Positions 17,535 through 26,539 of a stretch of DNA of 41,664 bases are shown piece by piece; the first letter of the stretch is position 1; each line of letters opens with the position of its first letter. Below the pieces are notes generated by a model that worked only from the letters and a program-made list of their open reading frames with translations, had not been told where the DNA came from and did no database searches. The position numbers and the translations under genes are program-made. The DNA comes from Syntrophus sp. (in: bacteria) (GTDB lineage: Bacteria; Desulfobacterota; Syntrophorhabdia; Syntrophorhabdales; Syntrophorhabdaceae), in contig PNOM01000017.1 in NCBI GenBank assembly GCA_013824835.1, forward strand, positions 1 to 41,664, read 5' to 3'.

Positions 17535-18650
17535 ATGAAGAAATCAGGCTCACCTGAGACGTCGGACGGCATAGTCAACCTGCTTGAACAAATCAGAGGA
17601 CTTGTTCTTTCCGCCAGAAAAACGGCTGCGATTGCTATCAATTCCTTACAGGTTATCACCAATTTCGAGATCGGACGGATGATTGTCGAACACGAGCAGC
17701 AAGGTGCCGAGCGAGCTCAGTACGGGAAGGAGGTCCTGAAAATCCTTTCAAGCCGCCTCATGGAGGAATTCGGCAAAGGGTTTTCCCGCTCCAATCTGGA
17801 GTATATGCGCAAATTCTATCTTGCCTACCAGGAACGCATACCCAAGAAATCCCAGATGCCGTCTGGGAAATTGCCCGCTCTTACCGCCACAAGCTCTCGG
17901 CAAGGAGAACTGTCGTTCCGACTAAGCTGGTCTCAATATGTCTTCCTTATAGGTATAACAGACAACCGTGCACGTTCCTTCTATGAGATTGAGGTGGCAG
18001 AGAACAACTGGTCCCTACCTGAACTCCGGCGCCAGTTCGATTCTGGCCTTTATGAGCGACTTGCATTGGGCCGTGACAAGGAAGGGGTCCGAAAACTTGC
18101 GCAGAGGGGACAGATCGTCGTCAAACCACAGGATGTGATCAAAGACCCTTATGTGCTGGAATTTCTCGGTTTGGACGAAAAGGAAAAGTATTCCGAATCC
18201 GACATGGAGACTGCCATCATCGATAAGCTGGAACACTTCTTGCTGGAACTGGGAAAGGGGTTCCTCTTCGAAGCCCGGCAAAAACGGTTCACATTCGACG
18301 AAGAACACTTTTTTGTCGATCTCGTTTTCTACAACAGGCTGCTCCGTTGCTATGTGATCATAGACCTGAAGATCGGCAAGCTGACCCACCAGGACCTGGG
18401 GCAGATGCAGATGTATGTAAATTACTTCGACCGCTATGTGAAACTTGACAATGAGAATCCGACTGTGGGCATCATCTTATGCCAGAAGAAGCACGACGCC
18501 CTGGTGGAAATTACCCTGCCGAAAGACGCCAATATTTACGCCTCTCAATATCAGCTCTATCTACCCTCTAAGGAAGACTTGAGACAGCGGCTCATGGAAT
18601 GGGCGGAAGAGGCAGGACGAAGCGTAGCGGGTGAAAGAACGGAACTTTGA
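17535..18650 (+). CDS. PDDEXK nuclease domain protein, YhcG/DUF1016 family
   Basis: The start chosen is ATG at 17535, because AAGGGGGG lies about 7 bases before it; a GTG at 17517 in frame is less likely. The 371-residue protein has an N-terminal helical DNA-binding-like domain (AINSLQVITNFEIGRMIVEHEQQGAERA, GFSRSNLEYMRKFY) and a C-terminal PD-(D/E)XK core. In the core, FFVDLVFYNRLLRCYVIIDLK supplies the D...D-x-K acids, followed by the QMQMYVNYFDR helix. DUF1016 members are predicted DNA endonucleases often found beside restriction or mobile genes; no such partner is here. Position alone among housekeeping genes suggests acquisition. Confidence 0.88.
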   Translation: MKKSGSPETSDGIVNLLEQIRGLVLSARKTAAIAINSLQVITNFEIGRMIVEHEQQGAERAQYGKEVLKILSSRLMEEFGKGFSRSNLEYMRKFYLAYQERIPKKSQMPSGKLPALTATSSRQGELSFRLSWSQYVFLIGITDNRARSFYEIEVAENNWSLPELRRQFDSGLYERLALGRDKEGVRKLAQRGQIVVKPQDVIKDPYVLEFLGLDEKEKYSESDMETAIIDKLEHFLLELGKGFLFEARQKRFTFDEEHFFVDLVFYNRLLRCYVIIDLKIGKLTHQDLGQMQMYVNYFDRYVKLDNENPTVGIILCQKKHDALVEITLPKDANIYASQYQLYLPSKEDLRQRLMEWAEEAGRSVAGERTEL

Positions 18651-18688
18651 CCGGCTTGACAGGCATGTAACCGGCCCATCCTCGGAGA

Positions 18689-19312
18689 CTATTTCCTTAT
18701 CACAACCCACAAGCCGCCTTCGGTGATGATCTCCATGTGAGCCTCGACTTCACGGCCCCTTACGCTCCGCCATATTTCATCAGCAGTTACACTGGTTTTG
18801 CCGATCTTCAGATTCAGGTCCCGCGACTCTGCGCTTATGTCTTCAATGATCGACGAAGGGGTATATTTTCCAAAACCGCCGCCCACAAAAGCGATTCCGC
18901 CTGCTTTAAGAACGCGGTACATGACGGCAAGATCAGTATGAAAAAGGGATGGGAAGAAGAGGGCTCCCCTGAAGACGAGGAGGTCGACCGTATTGTCCCT
19001 GATGCAGGCCAGAGCTGGGTCTGTCTCAATAAGGCTAATCCCACCTGCTTCATTCCGCATCTTAAGTTCCTGTTGGAAGAAATCCGACATCTGTCGTGGA
19101 AAGGCCGCAATAGCAAAAGATGTTCCAACACCTTTCTCCTTGAGGTCGAAAATTACGCCTGCAAAAGGTCCCACATCCAGAACAAGTCCGACGCTGCACC
19201 CGCTGACTGCCCCGCTGACTGCCGCGGGGTAGTACATTTCGCGTATCTGCTGCGAGAGGTACGGATAGACAGGCTCCCACAAGAGGTTTATTTGCCTGAT
19301 AAGGCTGAACAT
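18689..19312 (-). CDS. SAM-dependent methyltransferase-like protein
   Basis: The 207-residue protein has a Rossmann-like methyltransferase outline. GLVLDVGPFAG stands in for motif I (D-x-G-x-G), DNTVDLLVFRGALFFP for the post-II/III region, and VMYRVLKAGGIAFVGGGFG for the L-x-P-G-G region. The glycine loop is D-V-G-P-F-A-G rather than the common D-I-G-C-G-x-G, so substrate and even activity are uncertain. It is convergent with the DUF1016 gene and divergent from purL, with no obvious operon partner. Confidence 0.65.
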   Translation of the reverse strand: MFSLIRQINLLWEPVYPYLSQQIREMYYPAAVSGAVSGCSVGLVLDVGPFAGVIFDLKEKGVGTSFAIAAFPRQMSDFFQQELKMRNEAGGISLIETDPALACIRDNTVDLLVFRGALFFPSLFHTDLAVMYRVLKAGGIAFVGGGFGKYTPSSIIEDISAESRDLNLKIGKTSVTADEIWRSVRGREVEAHMEIITEGGLWVVIRK

Positions 19313-19475
19313 GAGAGAAGTATACCATAAAAGGGGCTTTGGACTGCCAATTGACCGGACCGGGGCATCGATAAAATATAAACAGAAAAAAGGTGCAATG
19401 GATTATGGGCGTTTATTATATCTTGCATTCACGTTCCCCCTCTGATAGCATTTATCATATTGTTCATATTAACCC

Positions 19476-19540
19476 GGTTCCGGTGAATTCTGCCAGCAGG
19501 CGCGCTGATCGAAAGATGGCGGCATGGTATGCCGGAAACC
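19476..19540 (+). promoter_or_regulatory. Possible structured leader of purL
   Basis: In the purL 5' region, GGTTCCGG (19476-19483) can pair with CCGGAAACC (19532-19540, one bulged A). Inside, CGGCAT (19520-19525) pairs with ATGCCG (19529-19534). The two helices share bases 19532-19534, so they are mutually exclusive at their edge, and both end about 12 bases before the Shine-Dalgarno. A weak TTGACC at 19351 could be the -35. No known riboswitch consensus was recognised. Confidence 0.35.
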
Positions 19541-19568
19541 TTATTTTACTTAGGAAAGGATGGGAGTA

Positions 19569-22500
19569 ATGGAGCGCTTTTTCTTGGAAACAGATAAAAA
19601 TATGGAATATTGCTTCAATGTGGAGACCTCTGCCCCCTTGAATGATCAGGAGCTTTTGATTTTAAAGCAGCTTTTGGCGGATGGTTTTATCACGGAAAGC
19701 ATATCCGTGAAGCCCCATGATCCTGATGGTGCAGATGTAGTGGAGCTTGGACCGCGGATGAATTTTGCGACTGCCTATTCAACGAATATTGTCGCCATCT
19801 GCCAGACCTGCGGGCTTGAAAAGGTGACCAGGATTGAGCGCTCCCGGCGATATCTCCTTACTCCAGGGATTGATAGGGATCGTTTTGTTGAGGCACAGCA
19901 CGATCGTATGACTGAATGCCTCTATGAAAAGCCCCTTCAGACCTTTGAAACAGGCATTGTGCCCGAGCCGGTATTTGAGATTCCCATGAAGGAAAAGGGT
20001 CCTGATGCGCTTTTGGAGGTACCGGGTCTTGCTATGGATGAGTGGGACAGAAACCTTTACTACAATTATTTTGTCAAAGAAGAGGGAAGAAACCCTACTA
20101 TTGTTGAAATAAGGGACCTTGATAATGCCAACAGCGAACATTCGCGGCACGGCTATTTTAGAGGAAAGCAGGTGATCGATAATTCCGCGATGCCGGAAAC
20201 CCTTATGGAGATCGTGAAATCGACATTAAAAGCAAATCCCTCAAACAGTATTATTGCCTTTAAGGATAATTCCAGCGGAATCAAGGGCTATGACTGCTGG
20301 ACCATTCTTCCTGATGAACCGGGAAAGCCCGCGCCTTTTAAGAAAAAGGATGTCAGTTACCATATCATTTTTACCGCTGAGACGCACAATTTTCCCACCG
20401 GGATTGCCCCTTTTCCTGGCGCTGAAACAGGCACAGGCGGAAGGATTCGTGATGTCCAGGCCACAGGAAGAGGTGGTCTGGTGGTTGCCGGAACCGCAGG
20501 ATACTGTGTTGCAAATCTCCTTATCCCCGGATATGACCTTCCATGGGAAACCGGATCATTTGCCTATCCATCGAGCCTCGCACCTTCCCTTGCTGTTGAG
20601 ATAAGGGCAAGCGACGGTGCGAGCGATTATGGAAACAAGTTTGGCGAGCCCCTCGTGCAGGGTTTTACGCGGTCTTTTGACCAGAGGCTGCCTACCGGCG
20701 AACGGTGGGGCTGGATCAAAAAGATCATGTTTACAGGCGGCATCGGGCAGATCGATGATAGGCATATCGAAAAGGGCGAAGCGGAAAAAGGGATGCTTAT
20801 CGTTCAGGTAGGCGGCCCTGCCTATGGTATCGGTGTTGGCGGCGGTTCGGCCTCCAGCAAGCTTCAGGGCGAGAATGAGGAGGAACTCGATTTCAATGCC
20901 GTCCAGCGTGGCGATGCGGAGATGGAGCAAAAGATGAACCGCGTTATCAGGGCCTGTATTGAAATGGGAGAGAATAACCCCATTGTGAGCGCCCATGACC
21001 AGGGAGCAGGGGGACCTGCTAATGTGCTTAAGGAACTTGTCGAAAAAGCAGGCGGAAAGATCGAACTGAGGCATATCAGGCTGGGAGACCCCACCTTGTC
21101 GGTCCTTAAAACCTGGATCGCCGAATTTCAGGAACGGTGCGGCTTCCTTATTATTCCTGAGAGGATTGAAGATTTCAAATCCATCTGCGAAAGGGAAAAG
21201 GTAAACTGCGAGTGTCTCGGAGAGGTTACAGGAGACGGCCGCTTTGTGGTTCATGATGAAAAGGATGATTCAACACCGGTGAATCTCGATCTCGGGAAGG
21301 TCCTGGGCAATATGCCCCAGAAAACCTTCATGGATGATAGGCTTGAATATGCACTGCAACCCCTTCAGTTGCCCGATGATGTGTCAATGGAAGGGGCTTT
21401 GTCACGGGTCCTACGGGACCTTGCAGTCGGTTCAAAGAGGTTTCTCACCAATAAGGTTGACCGGAGCGTTACGGGCCTGATTGCGAGGCAGCAGTGCTGC
21501 GGCCCCCTGCAATTAACGGTTGGCGATGTCGCCGTTATCGCCCAGACTCATTTCGGCATAACAGGGGCGGCCTTTTCGATCGGCGAGCAACCCATTAAGA
21601 TGCTCGTTGATGCAGAGGCAGGGGCACGTATGGCAGTTGGAGAAGCGCTGACCAACATTGTGTGGGCTCAAATCAGTGCCCTCACGGATATAAAGTGTTC
21701 GGCCAACTGGATGTGGGCGCCGAAGCTGCCAGGGGAAGGCGCGGCCCTCTATGACGCAGCCTGTGCTATGCGGGACCTTATGATCCGGCTGGGGATTGCA
21801 GTAGATGGAGGAAAAGACAGCCTTTCAATGGCAACCAAGGTGGGAGAGGAGATCGTCAAATCTCCCAGGGAACTTGTGATTTCAGCATACGCGACTATGC
21901 CTGATATCAGACGGGTGGCGACTCCTGATATAAAAGACCCCGGACAGAGCCGATTAATCTTTATTGAAATGGCCGGTAGCAAGGCGCGCCTTGGAGGTTC
22001 CGTGTTAGCCCAGGTTTACGGGCAGGTAGGGAATGAATCCCCTGACGTGGATGACCCCGAAGTATTTAAATCTGCATTCAATGCAATTCAACAATTACTA
22101 TCAGAGGACCTGATTCTCGCGGGGCATGATGTAAGTGATGGGGGTCTTATCACGACATTCCTTGAAATGGCCTTTGCAGGAAACTGTGGCGTTAACATTC
22201 AAATAGACGGTCCATGGAGCCCCCTGGAAAGGCTTTTTGCCGAAGAGCTGGGCGCAGTAATCGAGTGTAATGCAGGCGATGTAACCCGTGTAACCGAGGT
22301 TCTCGATTCATTCCATCTGCAATCGGCTGTCATTGGGGAGACTACAGAGGAAAAACAGATAAGGGTAACCTATAACCAGCAGAATGTCCTTGAAGCAGAC
22401 ATGCCGATGCTTCGTGAATTATGGGAGGAGACCTCTTACCAGATTGAACGTCTTCAGATGAATGCCCAAAGCGCTGACCAGGAAAGGCGGAATATCCGCG

Positions 22501-23402
22501 ACCGCAAAGGCCCGGTTTATATTGTCCCTTTTACGCCTGAACCCACATCGCATCAGATTCTCGAAGGTAACAACAAGCCAATGGTTGCCATTCTCCGGGA
22601 AGAGGGGAGTAACGGCGACCGCGAGATGACATCCGCCTTCTATCAGGCTGGTTTCAGCCCTTGGGATGTTACCATGACGGACCTGATCAGCGGACGGATC
22701 ACCCTGGAGCGCTTCAGGGGACTTGTGGCGGTTGGAGGATTTTCTTACGCCGATGTGCCGGAAAGCGCCAAAGGGTGGGCAGCAGCCATCAGATTTCATG
22801 AAAAACTGAGAGAGATGTTCGATGAGTTTTATCATCGTGCCGATACCTTTTCCCTGGGCGTGTGTAATGGTTGTCAGCTTTTTGCCCTTCTCGGGTGGGT
22901 GCCCTGGCGGGGTATATCAGACAACATGCAGCCCCGGTTCGTACATAATCGGTCCGGACGTTTTGAATCCCGCTGGGCCACCGTGAAAATCGTAGAAAGT
23001 CCGGCCATCATGTTGAAGGGCATGACCGATGCAACCCTTGGGGTGTGGGTAGCCCATGGCGAAGGGAGGCTCCATTTCCCTGATCCGGCACTGATGGACG
23101 AGGTGCGAACGAAAAAGCTTGTTCCCATGGTCTTTGTGGACGATGAGGGTCGCCTTGACGGGGAGCATTCGGAAAGCTACCCCTTTAATCCGAATGGTTC
23201 GCCTTTCGGAATTACAGGGCTCTGTACCCAAGATGGGCGACATCTCGCAATGATGCCCCATCCTGAGCGGGCCTTCCTGAAATGGCAATGGCCATGGATG
23301 CCCCGTTATCTGCAGGATGAACTCAAGGAATCTCCATGGCTCACAATGTTCCAGAATGCGCGAGCGTGGTGTGACATTAAGAAGTTAGGAAGTTGCGGAT
23401 GA
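19569..23402 (+). CDS. purL: Phosphoribosylformylglycinamidine synthase, single-chain
   Basis: This is the large, fused form of FGAM synthase (about 1277 residues; the E. coli enzyme is of similar size), combining PurS-like, PurL and PurQ parts. AIRS-type ATP-binding halves are seen in NANSEHSRHGYFRGK, FTAETHNFPTGIAPFPGAET, and GGGSASSKLQG. The C-terminal glutaminase has nucleophile Cys1099 in LGVCNGCQ and the His/Glu pair in MMPHPERAF (His1231, Glu1233). It makes FGAM from FGAR, glutamine and ATP in purine synthesis. GGAAAGGA directly abuts an ATG at 19560, so ATG 19569 is the better-spaced start. purN follows after 32 bases. Confidence 0.96.
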   Translation: MERFFLETDKNMEYCFNVETSAPLNDQELLILKQLLADGFITESISVKPHDPDGADVVELGPRMNFATAYSTNIVAICQTCGLEKVTRIERSRRYLLTPGIDRDRFVEAQHDRMTECLYEKPLQTFETGIVPEPVFEIPMKEKGPDALLEVPGLAMDEWDRNLYYNYFVKEEGRNPTIVEIRDLDNANSEHSRHGYFRGKQVIDNSAMPETLMEIVKSTLKANPSNSIIAFKDNSSGIKGYDCWTILPDEPGKPAPFKKKDVSYHIIFTAETHNFPTGIAPFPGAETGTGGRIRDVQATGRGGLVVAGTAGYCVANLLIPGYDLPWETGSFAYPSSLAPSLAVEIRASDGASDYGNKFGEPLVQGFTRSFDQRLPTGERWGWIKKIMFTGGIGQIDDRHIEKGEAEKGMLIVQVGGPAYGIGVGGGSASSKLQGENEEELDFNAVQRGDAEMEQKMNRVIRACIEMGENNPIVSAHDQGAGGPANVLKELVEKAGGKIELRHIRLGDPTLSVLKTWIAEFQERCGFLIIPERIEDFKSICEREKVNCECLGEVTGDGRFVVHDEKDDSTPVNLDLGKVLGNMPQKTFMDDRLEYALQPLQLPDDVSMEGALSRVLRDLAVGSKRFLTNKVDRSVTGLIARQQCCGPLQLTVGDVAVIAQTHFGITGAAFSIGEQPIKMLVDAEAGARMAVGEALTNIVWAQISALTDIKCSANWMWAPKLPGEGAALYDAACAMRDLMIRLGIAVDGGKDSLSMATKVGEEIVKSPRELVISAYATMPDIRRVATPDIKDPGQSRLIFIEMAGSKARLGGSVLAQVYGQVGNESPDVDDPEVFKSAFNAIQQLLSEDLILAGHDVSDGGLITTFLEMAFAGNCGVNIQIDGPWSPLERLFAEELGAVIECNAGDVTRVTEVLDSFHLQSAVIGETTEEKQIRVTYNQQNVLEADMPMLRELWEETSYQIERLQMNAQSADQERRNIRDRKGPVYIVPFTPEPTSHQILEGNNKPMVAILREEGSNGDREMTSAFYQAGFSPWDVTMTDLISGRITLERFRGLVAVGGFSYADVPESAKGWAAAIRFHEKLREMFDEFYHRADTFSLGVCNGCQLFALLGWVPWRGISDNMQPRFVHNRSGRFESRWATVKIVESPAIMLKGMTDATLGVWVAHGEGRLHFPDPALMDEVRTKKLVPMVFVDDEGRLDGEHSESYPFNPNGSPFGITGLCTQDGRHLAMMPHPERAFLKWQWPWMPRYLQDELKESPWLTMFQNARAWCDIKKLGSCG

Positions 23403-23434
23403 TTTTGACATTACAGATAAAGGGGGTATGAGAA

Positions 23435-24301
23435 ATGACTGGACAATTGATTTTTGATCCCTCATCCGGACCGATCAGATATGCCTGCGGCGTCTCCGGC
23501 TCGGGAACCAATTATGATAAAATATACGAGAGAGACCCTCATGCACAACATCTCATTTTCAGCAATGCACCTGACTGCGCAGGCGTAATGAAGGCAAAGG
23601 ATCGCGGCGCTCCTGTTGCTTTACTCGATTCTGCCCGATATTTCAAAGATATGTGGGGGCTTGAAAAGGTTCCCAGGTATGGTGTTGAAAGAAACAGCTA
23701 TGACATGGCGCTCATGACCCTTATGGAGCAGGGGCTTGGCAACAGACCGGACCTCATCTGTCTGGCCGGATATGACCTGTGGATAGGAGACTGGATGGCC
23801 AACAGGTATTATCCACATATTCTCAATGTTCATCCTGGGGACGCGAGAAAATACGTTGGGCTCGGGTGGAGACCTACTGCCAAAGCAATATTGGCTGACG
23901 AATGGAGCGTAAAATCAACGGTCTTTTTTGTTGACGCAAGCGATGACGGAGGCCCGATATTGGTACAGTCACGGTCCCTGCCCCTCGCACAATGGGACGA
24001 TAAACTGCGCGATATCAGGCGTTTTGCAGAGAGGAAGGACGCAAGGACCCTCCCACAGTTTCGGGAGGCCGTCCAAAGGGAAGGGAATGATCTTTACAGA
24101 TTCCTGGAACAGGTCTCTGTCAATATTCAGGAAAGGCTCCGGGAGGAAGGGGACTGGCAGGTATATCCTTTTGCAGTGCACGATCTTATTGCAAAGGGCA
24201 GGGTTGCCCTTGAGGGCAGAACTGTCTATATCGATGGCGTGCAGATGCCCGCAGAAGGATGGCAGGTTGATACCTATGGATTTGCTGACGATATAGGATG
24301 A
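23435..24301 (+). CDS. purN: Phosphoribosylglycinamide formyltransferase-like protein, extended form
   Basis: The 288-residue protein has the formyltransferase fold of PurN: RYACGVSGSGTNYDKI (phosphate loop), LICLAGYDLWIGDW, ILNVHPGDARKYVG and VDASDDGGPILVQ. The catalytic Asn, His (N-x-H-P) and Asp are retained, though the H of the usual T-V-H-F segment is F here. It would formylate GAR to FGAR, supplying PurL encoded just upstream. It is about 80 residues longer than ordinary PurN, with an added C-terminal region around ALEGRTVYIDGVQMPAEGWQ. RBS AGGGGG lies before the ATG. Confidence 0.82.
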   Translation: MTGQLIFDPSSGPIRYACGVSGSGTNYDKIYERDPHAQHLIFSNAPDCAGVMKAKDRGAPVALLDSARYFKDMWGLEKVPRYGVERNSYDMALMTLMEQGLGNRPDLICLAGYDLWIGDWMANRYYPHILNVHPGDARKYVGLGWRPTAKAILADEWSVKSTVFFVDASDDGGPILVQSRSLPLAQWDDKLRDIRRFAERKDARTLPQFREAVQREGNDLYRFLEQVSVNIQERLREEGDWQVYPFAVHDLIAKGRVALEGRTVYIDGVQMPAEGWQVDTYGFADDIG

Positions 24302-24531
24302 ATAGGCCTATCGAACAATTGCAAGCCCTCAGTTATGATGGGGTGAGAAGTAAATATTCTTGGACGGCCCTTGGCACGGGGCGAAAACTTGATCTGCATC
24401 GTTCTGCTTGCCTCGGTCCTGCAACGTATCCCGATACGTCTCCGGTCTACGAGGCCTCACAGCCCAACGCACCTGAAGTCCCCGTCCCGTGCCAGGAGCC
24501 ACTCCATCCGGCAACAATAAGGTATCTTTAA
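24298..24531 (+). other. Short ORF coupled to purN; possible gene-start remnant
   Basis: An ATG overlaps the purN stop (ATGA), and the 77-codon ORF begins MNRPIEQLQALSYDGVRSKY. The segment ALSYDGVRSKY faintly resembles the ALSPxDGRYxSK start of adenylosuccinate lyase, a sensible third purine gene. After about 20 codons the frame runs into the inverted-repeat element at 24366 and encodes nothing recognisable. It may be the stump of a coupled gene cut off by that element, or chance. Confidence 0.25.
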
Positions 24532-24595
24532 CACTGTGGTTGCCGGAATATACGTCACGCTGAAGAACTTAAAAATACACTCAGTGATGCCTTAT
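24366..24595. other. Highly structured intergenic element, about 230 bases
   Basis: Base 66-83 of the 24300s (GGCCCTTGGCACGGGGCG) pairs with 24483-24500 with one mismatch and two wobbles, giving an 18-bp stem; ACTT (24387-24390) and AAGT (24476-24479) extend it past an internal loop. Inside are GCCTCG/CGAGGC (24410-24415, 24450-24455) and a perfect ACGTAT-CCCG-ATACGT hairpin (24424-24439). A second stem follows: ATAAGGTAT (24517-24525) with ATGCCTTAT (24587-24595), plus CACTG/CAGTG, ending in TTTTTA. It could be a MITE, a noncoding RNA or a terminator complex. The rest of 24302-24661 shows no gene. Confidence 0.5.
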
Positions 24596-24661
24596 TTTTA
24601 CCAATGAGTATTCACGATCAAACCGTTGGCCGACCAAGAGAATGGAGAAATATTATGGCTT

Positions 24662-25537
24662 TTATAAACTGAGGGGATAAAGGCAAATCCGGGTAAAAAG
24701 GGGAAAATGGTCAGAGGGGTATCGCTTTTGTCCTCTGAGCTTAATAATTTCGGCATATTGTACCTGTATGGAAGAGGGGACAAAGATATAATCAAGCCTT
24801 AATCGGAAAAAAAATCTGCGAAATCCGTGGAAGGTAGCAACTCTTAGACGGTTCGGATACCGTACCCGAAAGGTGTCCATTAAAGGATCCGGATTTGATA
24901 CCCTAGCCTGTGCTCTGATTTTTAAAATATTTTTACCCTTCAGGTATAGTATGGGGGTGCTCTTTTCTCTCGCGTTGAAATCACCTGTTAAGATAAAAGG
25001 ATCCGGGAAGGGCCGCCCATATATGCGCTGGGTCAGGAAGACAACACTCTTTTTCCGGGAACGGAGTGAAATATGATCCAGGTGGGTATTATAGAAATAA
25101 AAGGCCTGATGGGAGTCCCTTTCAATAAACCGTGCCCAGGTGCAGGTTCTCGGTATAATGTTCCCCCATCCCTTGGACCCTGGAATATCGGGTGTGTCTG
25201 AAAACCAGAATGTGCCTTCCTTGGACAGGACAAACCGTGTTGCATTATAGAAAATGGCATTATGCATGCCGTTGCTGCCGCCCATATTTCCGATGCCGAC
25301 CATCTCATATCCGGGAAGCATGGTGCGGATTTCTGAAACCTGAAAATCCAATGCCTCCTGGAGTCCCAACACATCCGGGCGATAATGATTTAAAACCTCA
25401 TCCACCAGTTTGCGGCGGAATATCCAGCTATTTCTGCCGTCCTGGGCTGTTCCGCGCCGGATATTAAAGCTCATGACATTTAAATTCAAGCCAATATTCG
25501 GTTTTATATAAGAAAAGGAGCCTGTTTTAGTTTTCAT
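24662..25537 (-). CDS. Endonuclease/exonuclease/phosphatase-family hydrolase
   Basis: This 291-residue protein has all the active-site landmarks of the EEP (DNase I-like) fold: LNVMSFNIRRG (Asn), VLGLQEA (metal-binding Glu), YNTHLDH (His/Asp), LTGDFNA (Asp-x-Asn), and PSDHFPLF (final Asp-His). No signal peptide is obvious. The family includes DNA repair nucleases, sphingomyelinases and sugar or inositol phosphatases; the short form with LRLDYIFVP suits a phosphodiesterase of unknown substrate. It is isolated, converging on purN, and the ATG has no strong ribosome site. Confidence 0.88.
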   Translation of the reverse strand: MKTKTGSFSYIKPNIGLNLNVMSFNIRRGTAQDGRNSWIFRRKLVDEVLNHYRPDVLGLQEALDFQVSEIRTMLPGYEMVGIGNMGGSNGMHNAIFYNATRFVLSKEGTFWFSDTPDIPGSKGWGNIIPRTCTWARFIERDSHQAFYFYNTHLDHISLRSRKKSVVFLTQRIYGRPFPDPFILTGDFNAREKSTPILYLKGKNILKIRAQARVSNPDPLMDTFRVRYPNRLRVATFHGFRRFFFRLRLDYIFVPSSIQVQYAEIIKLRGQKRYPSDHFPLFTRICLYPLSL

Positions 25538-25669
25538 ATATCCAATAATATTAATAATTTAAGCACGATAAGGAGGAAAAGCAAGGCCTTGTGAAAAGCA
25601 GGGCGGCAAGCCGTTAGCTGGGTTGCCGATATAATTACAATTTGCAATCAAAAATATATATTTGCTCAT

Positions 25670-25830
25670 AGGAAAATCTTCCCCCTCCACTCTCTGGCGC
25701 TACGCCTTTGACCGGACGACCCACGAATGGGTGCTCCGCTTGCTCATTGTAACAGGTTCCCCCTTCGGGCCATTCACTTACGCCCGGTCTTTCCATTTTA
25801 ATGAGCAAAGGCTCTGTGGAAGATTGTCCT
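25670..25830. other. Nested inverted-repeat element, 161 bases
   Basis: AGGA-a-AATCTTCC (25670-25682) pairs with GGAAGATT-g-TCCT (25818-25830), a 12-bp outer stem with one mismatch. TTGCTCATT (25740-25748) pairs perfectly with AATGAGCAA (25800-25808). Smaller hairpins lie within: GGCG-cta-CGCC, CGGA..CCCA-cgaa-TGGG..TCCG, and GGGC/GCCC around the inner loop. The ordered nesting suggests a folded RNA or a palindromic mobile element. No ORF accompanies it and no known RNA family was recognised. Confidence 0.5.
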
Positions 25831-26135
25831 CTTTATTTGAGGTTCACCCAATTCTTTCGTACTTGCGTAAAGCATACTTCCTGTAGCAGAGCATCGAATG
25901 ATTTTCCCAGACATACCATATTTCAAAAAGTATTCGATATTGACTGTAACGGCTTTTTTTCGGCCTTCCTGATGCGAAAGGCTTCAAGTGATAAGGATTG
26001 GCTGCTTCATAATCTACGCTGGCCCTATATCCCGTTTGACAGCATCTCGCGGATGGCGGACAGCTCATTATAATAAAATTACTTCACAGAATTATATTTC
26101 TTTGACATAGACCAAAGCAAAGAGGCAAACGCGGT

Positions 26136-26148
26136 CTTATAGTATAAG
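26136..26148. promoter_or_regulatory. Perfect dyad CTTATAGTATAAG
   Basis: A 13-base perfect dyad lies 104 bases upstream of the ABM gene, at the head of the oxygen/NO-defence-like run. A TTGACA at 26102-26107 is nearby but not well spaced to a -10. It could be an operator for that run. Confidence 0.3.
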
Positions 26149-26251
26149 AGCGAGAGGCGCAACAGATGGAAAACATGATGCCTGGAAGAGGAATCAGGGA
26201 CTGCAGGTATATCACTACGGATATAGACAAAAGGAAAGGGAGGTCTTTGCC

Positions 26252-26539
26252 ATGTTTGCCGCTTTCATCAATTTCCCACCGATTAAGCCAGGAAAAGACG
26301 CAGAGTTCAAAGAATGGTTTGCCTGGTCAAACCGAGAGTTTGCACAATTGAAAGGTTTTATCCGGCGACGCCTGTTGAAACCCCAGGAGGGTGGAAACTA
26401 TGCGGCCTTCGTAGAGTTCGATAGCCATGAAGCTTTTATGACAATACATACCAGTCGGGCTCACGCTGAAGCGGACAAGCGGGTAGCGCCATTACTTGAC
26501 GGGAGTCCAACGCCATATTTTTATGAAGTAGTCCTGTGA
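26252..26539 (+). CDS. Antibiotic-biosynthesis-monooxygenase (ABM) domain protein
   Basis: The 95-residue protein is a single ferredoxin-like ABM/Dabb-type domain. MFAAFINFPPIKPGKDAEF is the first strand-helix, NREFAQLKGFIRRRLL the helix preceding the second strand, and YAAFVEFDSHEAFMTIHTS the signature W/F-x-S-x-x-A-F-like block. Family members are cofactor-free monooxygenases, haem-degrading proteins or structural dimers; the substrate cannot be told. GGGAGG upstream supports the ATG at 26252. It is the first of five same-strand small genes with an oxygen/redox flavour. Confidence 0.8.
   Translation: MFAAFINFPPIKPGKDAEFKEWFAWSNREFAQLKGFIRRRLLKPQEGGNYAAFVEFDSHEAFMTIHTSRAHAEADKRVAPLLDGSPTPYFYEVVL

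Larger units (their letters stand above)
25538..26251. other. 714-base gene-poor gap
   Basis: No convincing gene was found. A small CGGCAA/TTGCCG hairpin lies at 25604-25628, and a large inverted-repeat element at 25670-25830 is listed separately. The 90-codon plus ORF at 25801-26073 begins inside that element and shows no family resemblance. The dyad at 26136-26148 near the ABM gene is listed separately. Confidence 0.5.

Noticed and set aside
20556..21254. 232-codon minus-strand ORF inside purL
   Set aside because: Antisense shadow of a conserved catalytic region of purL with no domain of its own.
25801..26073. 90-codon plus-strand ORF
   Set aside because: Begins inside the inverted-repeat element, has no ribosome site and no recognisable family.
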